The notes: generated by a model from the sequence alone, not told the origin. A stretch of 60,063 nucleotides of DNA from Trinickia diaoshuihuensis (GCF_003390925.1 NZ_QUBS01000072.1:1-60063), one strand, 5' to 3'. Shown: positions 7,922 to 16,836, numbered from the stretch's first letter. Numbers and translations: made by a program.

Positions 7922-8940
7922 GCGGTCTCTCCCGTGACGCCAAGGCGCTCGCGGCCAGCCGCCACGTTGACGGCGCGGACGATGGCCCGTTCGGCCACTG
8001 CGACCTTGTAACGGTTCTCGCGTAGCGGCCGTGCGTCGCGCATTTGCGCGGCGGCCGCCTCGTGCAGCGCTTTATCGCTGAGCGGCTGGCCCGTGAGCAT
8101 GCCCTCGGCGATGGTCGCCCGCCACGGCTTATGCGCGACGCCTCCGAGCGCGATATGAACCGCTTCCACCTTATCGCCGTTCATATGCAGCATGGCGGCA
8201 ACCGATACGAGCGCGAACGCGTAGCTCGCGCGGTCGCGGACCTTTAAGTAGGCCGTCCCGGCCGCGCTCGTCGCGGGCGGGAGGTCGACCGAGGTGATCA
8301 GCTCGCCCCGTTGCAGCGTGGTGTCGAGATCGGGCCGATCTCCAGGCAAGCGATGAAACTGCCCGATGGGGATGCCGCGCGTGCCGCCCGCATCCGCCAC
8401 TTGAACCGTGGCATCGAGCGCGGCAAGGGCGACGCTCATATCCGACGGGTTGACGGCAATGCACGCTTCGCTGGCACCGAAGATCGCGTGATTGCGGTGA
8501 TGGCCGTCGATGGCGGCACACCCGCTGCCGGGCGCACGCTTGTTGCAAGCCGCGAATGCGGTGTCGTAGAAGTAGGGGCAGCGCGTGCGTTGCATCAAGT
8601 TGCCGCCGACCGTCGCCATGTTTCGTAATTGCGCCGATGCCCCGGCTAAGAGCGCTTGAGTCAGCAGCGGGTAACGTTCGCGAACGAGCGGGTGATTGGC
8701 GGCGTCGCTGTTGCGCATGAGCGCACCGATCCGGACGCCGCCGTTCGGCAGAGCGCGCGCGGTATCGAGTCCGTCGTCGCTCAAATGCGTGATATCGATC
8801 AGCTTGACCGGCCGTTCGACGCCGCCTTTCATCAAGTCGAGCAAATTCGTGCCGCCGCCGATAAACGCGACGCCCGGCTCGCGCGCTGCCCGGATCGCGC
8901 CGGCGATATCGGCCGCGCGTTCGTATGCGATTGCCTCCAT
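7918..8940 (-). CDS. paoB: Aldehyde oxidoreductase FAD-binding subunit PaoB-like
   Basis: The medium subunit, 340 residues, of the PaoABC aldehyde oxidoreductase. The FAD-binding loop AFIGGGTNLLDLMK lies near residue 28 and a second family motif, ATVGGNLMQRTRCPYFYD, near residue 115, followed by the cysteine-rich insert CNKRAPGSGCAAIDG seen in PaoB, where it holds an extra iron-sulfur cluster. It passes electrons between the small 2Fe-2S and the large molybdenum subunit. It lies in the middle of the operon, 19 bases after the small subunit gene and overlapping the large subunit gene by 4 bases. Confidence 0.92.
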   Translation of the reverse strand: MEAIAYERAADIAGAIRAAREPGVAFIGGGTNLLDLMKGGVERPVKLIDITHLSDDGLDTARALPNGGVRIGALMRNSDAANHPLVRERYPLLTQALLAGASAQLRNMATVGGNLMQRTRCPYFYDTAFAACNKRAPGSGCAAIDGHHRNHAIFGASEACIAVNPSDMSVALAALDATVQVADAGGTRGIPIGQFHRLPGDRPDLDTTLQRGELITSVDLPPATSAAGTAYLKVRDRASYAFALVSVAAMLHMNGDKVEAVHIALGGVAHKPWRATIAEGMLTGQPLSDKALHEAAAAQMRDARPLRENRYKVAVAERAIVRAVNVAAGRERLGVTGETA

Positions 8941-8959
8941 GGCTCGCCTCCCTATTGCG

Positions 8960-9646
8960 TTAGCCGTGCTCGTGGACGACGCGTATCGCCGCGACGATGT
9001 TCGGATAAGCCCCGCAGCGACAAATATTGCCGCTCATGCGCTCGCGGATTTCGTCGTCGGTCAGCGCGGCCGGGGCGTGACGAACGTCTTGCGTGACCGT
9101 GCTCGCCGCGCCCGCGCCGAACTCGTCGAGTAGTGCGGTGGCCGAGCACAATTGGCCCGGCGTGCAGTAGCCGCATTGAAAGGCGTCGTGTTCGATGAAG
9201 GCGCGTTGCAATGGGCTTAGGCTTTCCTGCGTCGCGAGGCCTTCGACCGTGGTGACCTCTTCTCCCTCGTGCATGACGGCAAGCGTCAAGCATGAGTTGA
9301 TGCGGCGGCCTCCGACGATGACGGTACATGCGCCGCACTGTCCGCGGTCACAGCCCTTCTTGGTGCCGGTGAGTCCCGCGTATTCGCGCAGTGCGTCGAG
9401 CAGCGTGACGCGAGATTCGAGTTGCAGCGTGTAGGGCCGTCCGTTGATGGTCAGATGCAAGGGGCGAGCGGGTGGTGCGGAAGGCGAGGATGCGGGCGCG
9501 GACGGCGGCTGTGCCATGAGTAGTCCTTCGGCGGGCAAATGAGGCGCCGCGCCCAGGGTGGCGGCTGCGGCAGCCGATTGCAGAAAGCGGCGGCGTCCCG
9601 GATTGGACGCGCGCGTGCCATCGTGGCTGGAATCGGGCTTGGACAT
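8960..9646 (-). CDS. paoA: Aldehyde oxidoreductase 2Fe-2S subunit PaoA-like with Tat signal
   Basis: The small subunit, about 228 residues from MSKPDSS at 9646. A twin-arginine-type signal (RRRFLQSAAAAATLGAA) near residue 22 supports Tat export of the folded complex, as for E. coli PaoA; a longer upstream frame would bury this signal inside the protein. The plant-type 2Fe-2S domain has CDRGQCGACTVIVGGRRINSC, and the helical 2Fe-2S domain has FQCGYCTPGQLC and NICRCGAYPNI. It is the first gene of the paoABC order, so the operon promoter should lie between 9646 and about 9900, in the gap to the ATCase gene, which is also on the minus strand. Confidence 0.92.
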   Translation of the reverse strand: MSKPDSSHDGTRASNPGRRRFLQSAAAAATLGAAPHLPAEGLLMAQPPSAPASSPSAPPARPLHLTINGRPYTLQLESRVTLLDALREYAGLTGTKKGCDRGQCGACTVIVGGRRINSCLTLAVMHEGEEVTTVEGLATQESLSPLQRAFIEHDAFQCGYCTPGQLCSATALLDEFGAGAASTVTQDVRHAPAALTDDEIRERMSGNICRCGAYPNIVAAIRVVHEHG

Positions 9647-9910
9647 GAGAGATGAACGAGCTCCGTGAAAAAGCGGCGATCGAGCGTCATCTGCGGCCAG
9701 CAAGGCGGGTGCCCGCGCATGGTGAGCCGCCAAAAAGAGTTCGAATGCCGCAGTGCTTCTTGCGCAAGCAGTGGCGATCGCAATGAGCAATGAACGATGA
9801 ATCGTGACGCGCGATAAAGCGCGCGTCAGAGTGTTATAGCAGGTTAAGGAAAAGCTGCCGGCGAGCGATAAAAAGAGTTACGCGAACCCTATCGCGCCTT
9901 TCAATGGGCT

Positions 9911-11203
9911 TTAATCGATGCCGTGAAATACCGCATCGTCCGGTCCCAGGTACGCGGGAGGACGCCACGTCGTGTCGCGCAGCGAATGTTGCACGAGGTG
10001 ATCGACGCCGAGCAGCACCGCGAAAATCGCCATGCGCACGGGGATACCGTTGTCGGTCTGGCGGAAGATGGCGAGCCGCGGATCGTGGTTCAAATCCGTA
10101 CTGAGGTCGTTTGCTCCGGGGCGGCTGTCTCGGGGCAGCGGGTGCATGATCAATGTGTCGCGCCGGCAAGCGGCATCCACCAATGCCTGATTGATTTGGA
10201 AGTCAGGGGTATAGCCTTCGAACGATTCGTCGGTGAAGCGCTCTTTTTGAATGCGAGTGGCGTAGACGACGTCGGCGCCGCGCAGGCCCGATGCGAGGTC
10301 GTTCGACTGCTCCACCACATGACCGTTGCGCGATATCTGTTCGACGATATAAGGGGGCATCTCGAGCGTGGGCGGCGAGATCAGCGTGAATTTGATGCCG
10401 CGATAAAGCGCCAGCAGTTTGACGAGGGAATGGACGGTACGGCCGTATTTGAGGTCTCCGACCAGGGCGATATGCGCGCCGTCGACGATCTTGCCGAGCC
10501 GCGAAAATTCCCGCTGGATCGTATAAAGGTCCAAGAGCGCTTGGCTCGGGTGTTCTCCAGGACCATCGCCGCCGTTGATGACTGGCAGATTCGTCGCGCG
10601 GGCGAATTCGGCCACGGAGCCTTTCTCCGGATGCCGCACGACGAGCGCATCGACATAGCCGCTCATGACTCGGCTCGTGTCGTAGATCGATTCGCCCTTT
10701 GCCATCGATGAGAACGTAAAACCGGTCGTATCGCAGACCGATCCTCCCAAGCGGCAGAAAGCCGCGCCGAACGAGACGCGCGTTCGCGTGCTCGCTTCGA
10801 AGAATAGGTTGCCGAGCACCGCGCCTTCGAGCACACGAGAAATCTTTTGCCGCCGCGCGATAGGCTGCATCAAATCGGCTACTCGAAACAGCGCTTCGAC
10901 CGAATCGCGCGAGAACTGATCGACCGAGAGCAACTGCGGTTTGCCTTCGAACTGGATTTGGCACGATAGCGACGATGAATCTACGCGTTGCGTATATCCT
11001 TCCTCGCGGGCGGAATTGACGACGATCTCGGAGACGAAGCGCGCGACGATCTCGGGCATCGAGCGGGATTCCTGCGAATCCTCGGGCAAAAGCCACGTGT
11101 CGAGGGCTCGCCGACTTACGCCGATACGGTTCGCGAACGCATCGCGCGTCATGTTCATGCGGCGCATCGCGTCGCGCAGGAATGCTTGCTGGGGGACGGT
11201 CAT
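9911..11203 (-). CDS. pyrB: Aspartate carbamoyltransferase with N-terminal helix-turn-helix extension
   Basis: A 430-residue ATCase, about 120 residues longer than E. coli PyrB. Residues 1-62 form an XRE-like helix-turn-helix (FLRDAMRRMNMTRDAFANRI then GVSRRALDTWLLPEDSQ). The transferase part contains the carbamoyl-phosphate loop EASTRTRVSFG (STRTR at 138-142), INGGDGPGEHPSQALLDLYT, and MHPLPRDSRPGANDLSTDL near residue 365. It condenses carbamoyl phosphate with aspartate in pyrimidine synthesis. There is no pyrI or pyrC nearby, unlike classical pyr operons, so it stands alone between the pao operon and a beta-propeller gene. Whether the extra domain binds DNA or is structural is unknown; I believe this long form occurs in other proteobacteria. 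Confidence 0.9.
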   Translation of the reverse strand: MTVPQQAFLRDAMRRMNMTRDAFANRIGVSRRALDTWLLPEDSQESRSMPEIVARFVSEIVVNSAREEGYTQRVDSSSLSCQIQFEGKPQLLSVDQFSRDSVEALFRVADLMQPIARRQKISRVLEGAVLGNLFFEASTRTRVSFGAAFCRLGGSVCDTTGFTFSSMAKGESIYDTSRVMSGYVDALVVRHPEKGSVAEFARATNLPVINGGDGPGEHPSQALLDLYTIQREFSRLGKIVDGAHIALVGDLKYGRTVHSLVKLLALYRGIKFTLISPPTLEMPPYIVEQISRNGHVVEQSNDLASGLRGADVVYATRIQKERFTDESFEGYTPDFQINQALVDAACRRDTLIMHPLPRDSRPGANDLSTDLNHDPRLAIFRQTDNGIPVRMAIFAVLLGVDHLVQHSLRDTTWRPPAYLGPDDAVFHGID

Positions 11204-11380
11204 CGGCGGGCCTCGGGCGAGTAAGCGCGGGTGGGTGTGCGCGATGCGTATATTACTTCGTCGACAGGGGAAGTCAAGCCGAGGGGGGGAAAAGGCGCCG
11301 CGCGGTCGATGCTGGCCGGGCGGCGCGTCGAGGCGCCGACAACCGATGATGGATGAACGTCCGGCGTTGCTTAGCGGGTC

Positions 11381-12547
11381 TTATGGACGTGAGCCGTCCA
11401 ATGAAAGACTCCACACGGTAATGTTCGGAACGTTGTCGTCGACAGCCGCAAAACGGACTGTCCCATTGCTTACTTGGGAGAATGCCAAGCCGAATGCGCC
11501 GCCCTGCGCCGCATCCGTCGAGATCTGCGCGACGAAGTGTCCTTGCGGCGTGAACTCGACGATGTCGCTGGGTTGCTTCGCGTCGCCATTGATCGCATCT
11601 CCGTTGGCCGTGAAAAGGTGGCCATTCGGACCCAGCGCCAACGCGAGCGGGCCGTGCAAATGTTGATTGTCGGTGTAAATCAGCACACCTTTGCCGCCGT
11701 CGTACCGTGTCGAGCCGGCGCCGTAGACGGCGAAAATGGCATTGTCCACGGTTGACGCAACGTAGAGGACGTCGCGGTGCGGATCGTAAGCGAGCCCCGT
11801 CGGCCCGACGACGAGCGCCGCGGGATCGCCGCGGAACGGATACCCCGAGGCGATTCGGGTGCTGCGCTGAAGATGGATGCCGTTAGCGTCGATGGCAACG
11901 TCCAGACGCACGACCGTTCCATTGAGGACGTTCGAGACGAATACCTTCGCACGGTCGCCCAGATCGAGAATCGTCAGATCCCACGGACCATCGAGCCCTG
12001 CGTTGGCGAGCGTCCATTGCGCGACGATGCCGCCGGTCCGGTTGAGAACGATCAGCGAGCCGGGTTGGATTGTCGCGAAAGTCCCGTCCGTCGTCGGAAC
12101 GTTGCCGACGAGAACGAAACCCGCGCGCAGCACGCCTAGCGCGGTCGTTAGACCGAGCCCCGCCGGCCCCGCGAAAAACACCTCGGGATTGGCGTTAGGC
12201 ACAATTTTGACGATCGTCGTGCCGGTGCCCTGAAGGTTGTTGGCATTGTTGAAGTTAGCTACGAGCAGATCGTTGGGGCCGATTGTTCCGTGAGCGGGAA
12301 ATCCTGGCGGGACGAACGCGACACCGTACGGATTGACATCGCCGTTCGGCGGCATCGTGGAAGAGGTGACGGACGCAGGGGGCAACAGCCGATCGCCGTC
12401 GGCCATCGCGGGGCGCCCGATGGTCAGCGCGATGACCGCGCATAGCAGGGTCATCCGCGCGATTTTGGCCGCCGGTTTACCGCGCGTCGCGGGGACATAC
12501 GGCGACGCCTCACCTGATGATTCGGAATCAAAACGAGCGCAACTCAT
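11381..12547 (-). CDS. Secreted TIGR03118-like beta-propeller protein
   Basis: About 388 residues from ATG 12547, chosen because GGAGA lies seven bases upstream and a signal peptide follows (KIARMTLLCAVIALTIGRPAMA, residues about 27-48); the longer frame is not supported. The mature protein has repeated NHL/propeller-type blades, for example YGVAFVPPGFPAHGTIGPND, GLAYDPHRDVLYVASTVDNA and GPLALALGPNGHLFTANGDA, and ends ITVWSLSLDGSRP. This pattern fits the TIGR03118 family of exported proteins of unknown function. Its place is the periplasm or outside the cell. It seems to be a single gene with no obvious operon partner. Confidence 0.75.
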   Translation of the reverse strand: MSCARFDSESSGEASPYVPATRGKPAAKIARMTLLCAVIALTIGRPAMADGDRLLPPASVTSSTMPPNGDVNPYGVAFVPPGFPAHGTIGPNDLLVANFNNANNLQGTGTTIVKIVPNANPEVFFAGPAGLGLTTALGVLRAGFVLVGNVPTTDGTFATIQPGSLIVLNRTGGIVAQWTLANAGLDGPWDLTILDLGDRAKVFVSNVLNGTVVRLDVAIDANGIHLQRSTRIASGYPFRGDPAALVVGPTGLAYDPHRDVLYVASTVDNAIFAVYGAGSTRYDGGKGVLIYTDNQHLHGPLALALGPNGHLFTANGDAINGDAKQPSDIVEFTPQGHFVAQISTDAAQGGAFGLAFSQVSNGTVRFAAVDDNVPNITVWSLSLDGSRP

Positions 12548-12766
12548 AACGATTCTCCGAGGAGATCGCGATGACGAGCAAACCGACCCGGTGCCGCGGA
12601 TCGGATGCATCGACCGCGAACGGGCTCGCTCGGCGCGGGGCCGCGTCGGGCCGACCGTGCTGGTGAAACGAAATGGCGCGGGGGAATATTCCATGCGCGT
12701 TCGGTGCATTGCCGCGGCCGGTGATGTCTTTGCCAAGATCGGGGCCGGAGTGCCTTCCACGAACGA

Positions 12767-12796
12767 AAGCGACCGGACGAGAAGCTCCGGTCGCTT
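12767..12796 (-). terminator. Intrinsic terminator-like hairpin after the SDR gene
   Basis: A perfect 11-bp inverted repeat (AAGCGACCGGA and TCCGGTCGCTT) with an 8-base loop lies 35 bases downstream of the stop of the minus-strand gene at 12831-13718. On the minus strand the stem is followed by TTTCGTTCG, a short T-rich tract. It would separate this gene from the beta-propeller gene downstream. Confidence 0.6.
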
Positions 12797-12830
12797 GATA
12801 AAGGCGTGCTGCTAGTGGCGGATTCGCTAA

Positions 12831-13718
12831 CTAGATGTAGCGTGCTTGATCCAAATCGGAAATCAGCGTGGGGCCTGTCGGCTTCCAGCCCAACCGCGCC
12901 TGCGTGAGCGCGCTGGAGGCCGGCATGTCGAGCCCGGCGAACATGGCCATCCAGCCGAAATAGTCGGGCGCCTCCTCTTGGGTGATCGAGGTGACCGGCA
13001 GTTTGAGTCCGCGCCCCAGCGATTCGGCGATCTCGCGAGTGCTGATCCCTTCTTCGCCGACCGCGTGATAGCGGGCGCCGCGCTCGGCCTTCTCGATGGC
13101 GAGGCGGTAGAGCCGCGCGACATCCGATAGATGTCCGGCGGGCCAGCGGTTTTGTCCTTCTCCGACGTAGGACACCACGCCTTTCGCGCGCGCGATGTCG
13201 ACCAGCACTCGAACGAGGCCTTGCCTAAAGGGGTTATGCACTTGCGGCAAGCGCATCACGGATACGTTGATGCCCGCATCCAGCAGCGTATTGCCCGCGA
13301 TTTCCGATCCGATGCGCGGATTCGGATGCGCCGTATTAAACACGTCTTCGGTGGCGAGTTCGCCATGGCCCGGGCTACCGACGCCCGTGCCCGACGTTAT
13401 GAGAAGTGGGCGATCGGAACCCGCGAGCGCGGATCCGAGCGCCGCGATCGCGCGCTTGTCTTTTTCGCAATTCGCGACGAAGTTCGAGAAATCGTGATCG
13501 AACGCCAGATGGATGACCGCATCCGCTTTTTCGGCGCCGCGGCGCAGGCTGTCGGTGTCTTCGAGCGTGCCGCGATGAACTTCGGCGCCGGCTGCGCTGA
13601 GCGCTTGGGCGCCCGCGTCCGATCGCGTCATGCCGAGCACTTGATGGCCTGCTTGGAGCAGTTCGGGAACCAGAGCGGAGCCGATGAAGCCGGTTGCGCC
13701 AGTCAGAAAAATACGCAT
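12831..13718 (-). CDS. NAD(P)-dependent epimerase/short-chain reductase-like protein
   Basis: An extended-SDR protein of about 295 residues. The start MRIFLTGATGFIGSALVPEL at 13718 has AGGAGA about eight bases upstream and puts the NAD(P)-binding TGATGFIG at residues 6-13, as in the family. Further features are ADAVIHLAFDHDF, SGTGVGSPGHG in place of the usual catalytic Ser/Tyr region, and RYHAVGEEGISTREIAESLG near residue 215, seen in SDR proteins named 3-beta hydroxysteroid dehydrogenase-like or NAD-dependent epimerase. It is divergent from the XRE regulator at 13823, which probably represses it, and ends in a terminator hairpin. The substrate is unknown. Confidence 0.85.
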   Translation of the reverse strand: MRIFLTGATGFIGSALVPELLQAGHQVLGMTRSDAGAQALSAAGAEVHRGTLEDTDSLRRGAEKADAVIHLAFDHDFSNFVANCEKDKRAIAALGSALAGSDRPLLITSGTGVGSPGHGELATEDVFNTAHPNPRIGSEIAGNTLLDAGINVSVMRLPQVHNPFRQGLVRVLVDIARAKGVVSYVGEGQNRWPAGHLSDVARLYRLAIEKAERGARYHAVGEEGISTREIAESLGRGLKLPVTSITQEEAPDYFGWMAMFAGLDMPASSALTQARLGWKPTGPTLISDLDQARYI

Positions 13719-13765
13719 CGCAAAGTCTCTCCTGGTTAATGACGGGAGTACTATGCGTTCATTCA

Positions 13766-13800
13766 TTATCCTGTTGAAGTAGTGACTTTATCCTAGTAAA
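13766..13800. promoter_or_regulatory. Candidate operator: 22-bp-spaced direct repeats in a divergent promoter
   Basis: TTATCCTGTTGAA (from 13766) and TTATCCTAGTAAA (from 13788) match at 10 of 13 positions and are spaced 22 bases apart, two helical turns. They sit in the 104-base gap between the divergent SDR gene and XRE regulator gene, where a shared operator is expected. Binding by the XRE protein is inferred. Confidence 0.4.
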
Positions 13801-13822
13801 CGGACTAACAGGCTGGTCAGTT

Positions 13823-14725
13823 ATGTCAGGGAATGCCGCTCAAACCTTGGGGGAATTTTTGCGTAGCCGCCGAACGCGCCTCGATCCGGCGAGCTTCGGG
13901 TTCTCCGGCCGCAGGCGGACGCCGGGCTTGCGCCGGGAGGAGGTGGCGCAGCGGGCGAATATCAGTTCGGCCTGGTATACGTGGCTAGAGCAGGGCCGCG
14001 GCGGCGCGCCTTCCGCGGAGGTACTGGAGCGGATCTGCACGGCACTGATGCTAACCGATGCGGAGCGCGATCACCTGTTCCTGCTGGGTCTTGGGCGTCC
14101 GCCCGAAGTGCGGTATCGCGCCGTTGACGGGGTGAGTCCTCGGTTGCAGCGCGTACTCGATTCGCTCAACCCGAGCGCGGCGATTATCAAGACCGCGACA
14201 TGGAATGTGGTGGCATGGAATCGGGCCGCCGCCGTGGTGCTGACCGATTACAGTCTTCTTAGGCCCGACGAGCGCAATATCTTGCGTTTTCTGTTTCTGA
14301 ATCCTGAAGTTCGCTCCCGGCAACACGATTGGGAGAGTGTCGCGCGCTTCGTCGTCGGATCGTTTCGTGCGGACGTTGCACGGGCCGGGCTCGCAACCGA
14401 GGTGGCGGATCTCGTGGACGAATTGCGCCGCCTCAGTCCCGAGTTCGACCGCATGTGGGGCGAAAACCAAGTGCTGAGCCATGGCACGGGCGAGAACCTG
14501 AAGCGGTTGTTGCATCCGCAATTGGGATCGCTCGAGTTGGAGTACTCGCTGTTTGCGGTGGACGGCCGGCCCGATTTGAGCATGCTCGTGTACACGCCGG
14601 TTCAAGCCGAGACGGCCGAGCGGATTCGCGCGCTGTTGCGCGAGCCGGCGGTGGATGGGGCTGAGGTGTCCGATCCGCGGAGCGCGGGCACGTTTGAATG
14701 TGACTCGAATGGTATGTCCGTTTGA
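13823..14725 (+). CDS. XRE-family regulator with MmyB-like ligand-binding domain
   Basis: 300 residues. The N-terminal helix-turn-helix (LGEFLRSRRTRLDP, PGLRREEVAQRANISSAWYT, WLEQGRGGAPSAEVLERICT) covers residues 8-75. It is followed by the MmyB/SCO4944-type domain (LDSLNPSAAIIKTATWNVVA, LRFLFLNPEVRSRQHDW) thought to bind a small hydrophobic ligand. Such regulators commonly repress a divergent short-chain reductase gene, and exactly that gene lies upstream on the other strand. The length is normal for the family. The inducer cannot be read from the sequence. Confidence 0.88.
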   Translation: MSGNAAQTLGEFLRSRRTRLDPASFGFSGRRRTPGLRREEVAQRANISSAWYTWLEQGRGGAPSAEVLERICTALMLTDAERDHLFLLGLGRPPEVRYRAVDGVSPRLQRVLDSLNPSAAIIKTATWNVVAWNRAAAVVLTDYSLLRPDERNILRFLFLNPEVRSRQHDWESVARFVVGSFRADVARAGLATEVADLVDELRRLSPEFDRMWGENQVLSHGTGENLKRLLHPQLGSLELEYSLFAVDGRPDLSMLVYTPVQAETAERIRALLREPAVDGAEVSDPRSAGTFECDSNGMSV

Positions 14726-14822
14726 GGGGCGGCTGTTGGGTTCGTTGTTGGCTGACCAGTCGTACGCCGTCATCCGTTCGCGGTCCGATCTATTTAGAGC
14801 GCTGGTCATCGATCGACTCGCT

Positions 14823-14850
14823 GGGCGGCGCGCTTGTAAGCACGCCGCCC
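14823..14850. terminator. GC-rich hairpin between convergent genes
   Basis: Arms GGGCGGCGCGCTT and AAGCACGCCGCCC pair over 13 positions with one mismatch (a G-U pair if read on the minus strand) around a 2-base centre. It lies between the ends of the XRE gene and the NmrA-like gene. There is no T-tract on either side, so it may stabilise transcript ends or act with Rho rather than terminate by itself. Confidence 0.4.
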
Positions 14851-14897
14851 GCCAAGAACACAGCGCATTCATCCTAAGCGCCGGCCCCGCCTTTCGC

Positions 14898-15767
14898 TCA
14901 CCCCGCAGCGGCAACCTCCGCGACAAAATCAGCATACTTCCGCAACGGCCGTCCCAACATCGCCTCGAGCCGGCTTGCCGTGCCGTCCTCGCTTCGCATG
15001 CCGAGCTTCTGAATGCCGTCCATCATGAGCCGCATGTCGTACGCGAGCCAGGCTTGGCCGAACGAAGCCATCTGTTGTTCGAAGGCTGCCGTATCGTCGC
15101 CGCCGTAATTCACTTCGCGCCCAAGCGCGGAACGCCAGATCTCAGCCGCCGAAGCCCCGGTTAGCACCTCAGGCCCCACCAAATCCAGCGTCACGCGCGG
15201 TAGCGCCGCGCCCGCCCGATCGCGCCGCAAAAGCTCCATGACCGCGATATCCGCAATATCCCGCACATCGATCATGGCAACACCGGCCGAGCCGATCGGC
15301 ATCGGATAAACGCCGTAGCCTTGAATGACCTGCTGTACCATCCGCTCGTTTTGCATGAAGTAGGCGGGACGCAGAATCGTCGCAGCCATATCGAGGCTTT
15401 CGATCATGCGCTCGACGGTATGTTTTCCCGTGAAGTGCGGTACGTTGGTATACCGATCGGCGTGAATCACCGAAAGGTAGACGATGCGTTCGATGCCTGC
15501 TTCACGAGCGAGATTCAGCGTGATCAGCGCCTGCGTGACCTCATCGGGCGTGACCGCGTTGAGCAAGAACAGCGTACGCACCGAGGAAAGGGCGGCGCGC
15601 ATCGACGACACATCCGTGAGGTCGCCCACGACCTCCGTCACACCCGCGGGAAAACGCATCTTGCCTTGCTTGCGAACGAGCGCTTTGACGTCCGCGCCCG
15701 CGGCGGCGAGTCGTTCAACGACAAGTGATCCAACGGTGCCCGTAGCCCCGGTAACGAGAATGCTCAT
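14898..15767 (-). CDS. NmrA-family NAD(P)-binding protein, azoreductase/quinone reductase-like
   Basis: An NmrA-type atypical SDR of 289 residues. The start MSILVTGATGTVGSLVVERL at 15767 is preceded by GGAGA at good spacing. The dinucleotide loop GATGTVGS is at residues 7-14; KALVRKQGK is the NADP phosphate-contacting strand; IERIVYLSVIHADRYTNVPH and ATILRPAYFMQN are family landmarks. Relatives include QorB-like NADPH:quinone reductases and redox-sensing proteins. It lies 30 bases downstream of the quinone-oxidoreductase-like gene on the same strand, so the two form an operon, with the divergent LysR gene at 16837 as likely regulator. Confidence 0.85.
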   Translation of the reverse strand: MSILVTGATGTVGSLVVERLAAAGADVKALVRKQGKMRFPAGVTEVVGDLTDVSSMRAALSSVRTLFLLNAVTPDEVTQALITLNLAREAGIERIVYLSVIHADRYTNVPHFTGKHTVERMIESLDMAATILRPAYFMQNERMVQQVIQGYGVYPMPIGSAGVAMIDVRDIADIAVMELLRRDRAGAALPRVTLDLVGPEVLTGASAAEIWRSALGREVNYGGDDTAAFEQQMASFGQAWLAYDMRLMMDGIQKLGMRSEDGTASRLEAMLGRPLRKYADFVAEVAAAG

Positions 15768-15797
15768 TTCAATCTCCAGAAAAGCGTTAAAAACCAA

Positions 15798-16733
15798 TTA
15801 GCGTGAAAAATCGACGACGGTCTTGCCGGAGTGCGGCTTCGTGCGATTGCGTTCGATTGCGGCAGGGAGTTCGTCGAAGCCGACGACCTCACTCAACTTC
15901 GCGATGAGCGTGCCGTTTGCCACCTCCGCCGCGAGTCGTTCGAGTAGCGCCGCGTCCGGTTGATTGATGAACCACAGGCCACGGCGTCCGGCTGGAGTGC
16001 GCGCCAGGATCTCGGGCGATGTCGTACCGACGATCGCACCCGTCGAAGTCAGCACCTGCCACGAACGCTCGAGTACTTCGCCGCCGACATAGTCCAGAAC
16101 CAAGTCGATCTCACGCGCGATGTCCTCGAAGCGTTGCGTCCGATAGTCGATGACGTGATCGGCGCCGAGGCCGCGCACATAGTCAGCGTCCGCAGCGGCG
16201 GCGGTAGCGAAAACCTCGGCACCCGCTCGTTTCGCGAATTGCACCGCGTAACCACCGAGTCCACCTGCCGCACCGTGGATCAGAACGCGCTGGCCGGGAC
16301 GAATCGGCCCCGCGTGGTGCAGGCTTTGCCAGGCGGCCACGGCGGCCAGCGGAACGGCGGCGGCATGAACGTCGTCGAGTTGTTGCGGCGTGCGAGACAA
16401 GATCGCCTCGTTGACCGCGACGAACTGCGCATAAGCGCCGAGCCCTCCAACGGGGCCCATCACCCGGTCGCCGATCTGAAAGCGCGTTACGCCGGGGCCC
16501 ACTGCCTCGACGATCCCTGCCATCTCGACGCCGAGCACCGCGGGAAACTGGAGCGGGAAGGCGTCCCGGACGTAACCCTCGCGGACTTTCCAGTCGATGC
16601 CGTTGATACCGGCGGCACGCACGCGCACCAACACCTGGCCCTGTCCCGCCTCGGGCTTCGCAATCTCAGCCAATTCGACGGCGCTGGCGTCGCCATAAGC
16701 CCGGATCAATGCAGCGCGTTGTGTCGTGTTCAT
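15798..16733 (-). CDS. NADP-dependent quinone oxidoreductase-like medium-chain reductase
   Basis: 311 residues with the zinc-free medium-chain reductase layout: QGQVLVRVRAAGINGIDWKV at the N-terminal GroES-like part, then RVLIHGAAGGLGGYAVQFAK with the AAGGLG nucleotide loop near residue 145, and LGADHVIDYRTQRF. No zinc-ligand cysteines are visible. It most likely reduces quinones or enones with NADPH. It is the first gene of a two-gene operon with the NmrA-like protein and is divergent from a LysR gene. The 103-base gap between start codons contains AAACGA...TCGTTT inverted half-sites (16789-16821) that could be part of a LysR binding site. Confidence 0.88.
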   Translation of the reverse strand: MNTTQRAALIRAYGDASAVELAEIAKPEAGQGQVLVRVRAAGINGIDWKVREGYVRDAFPLQFPAVLGVEMAGIVEAVGPGVTRFQIGDRVMGPVGGLGAYAQFVAVNEAILSRTPQQLDDVHAAAVPLAAVAAWQSLHHAGPIRPGQRVLIHGAAGGLGGYAVQFAKRAGAEVFATAAAADADYVRGLGADHVIDYRTQRFEDIAREIDLVLDYVGGEVLERSWQVLTSTGAIVGTTSPEILARTPAGRRGLWFINQPDAALLERLAAEVANGTLIAKLSEVVGFDELPAAIERNRTKPHSGKTVVDFSR

Positions 16734-16836
16734 TTCGAATTCCTCGTATCAAGTTGGGGTGAGGACAAGATAAGGTGTTGCGCATATAAAACGAAGACGC
16801 GAAAATGTAGACACGTCGTTTCAAATATGGAACACC

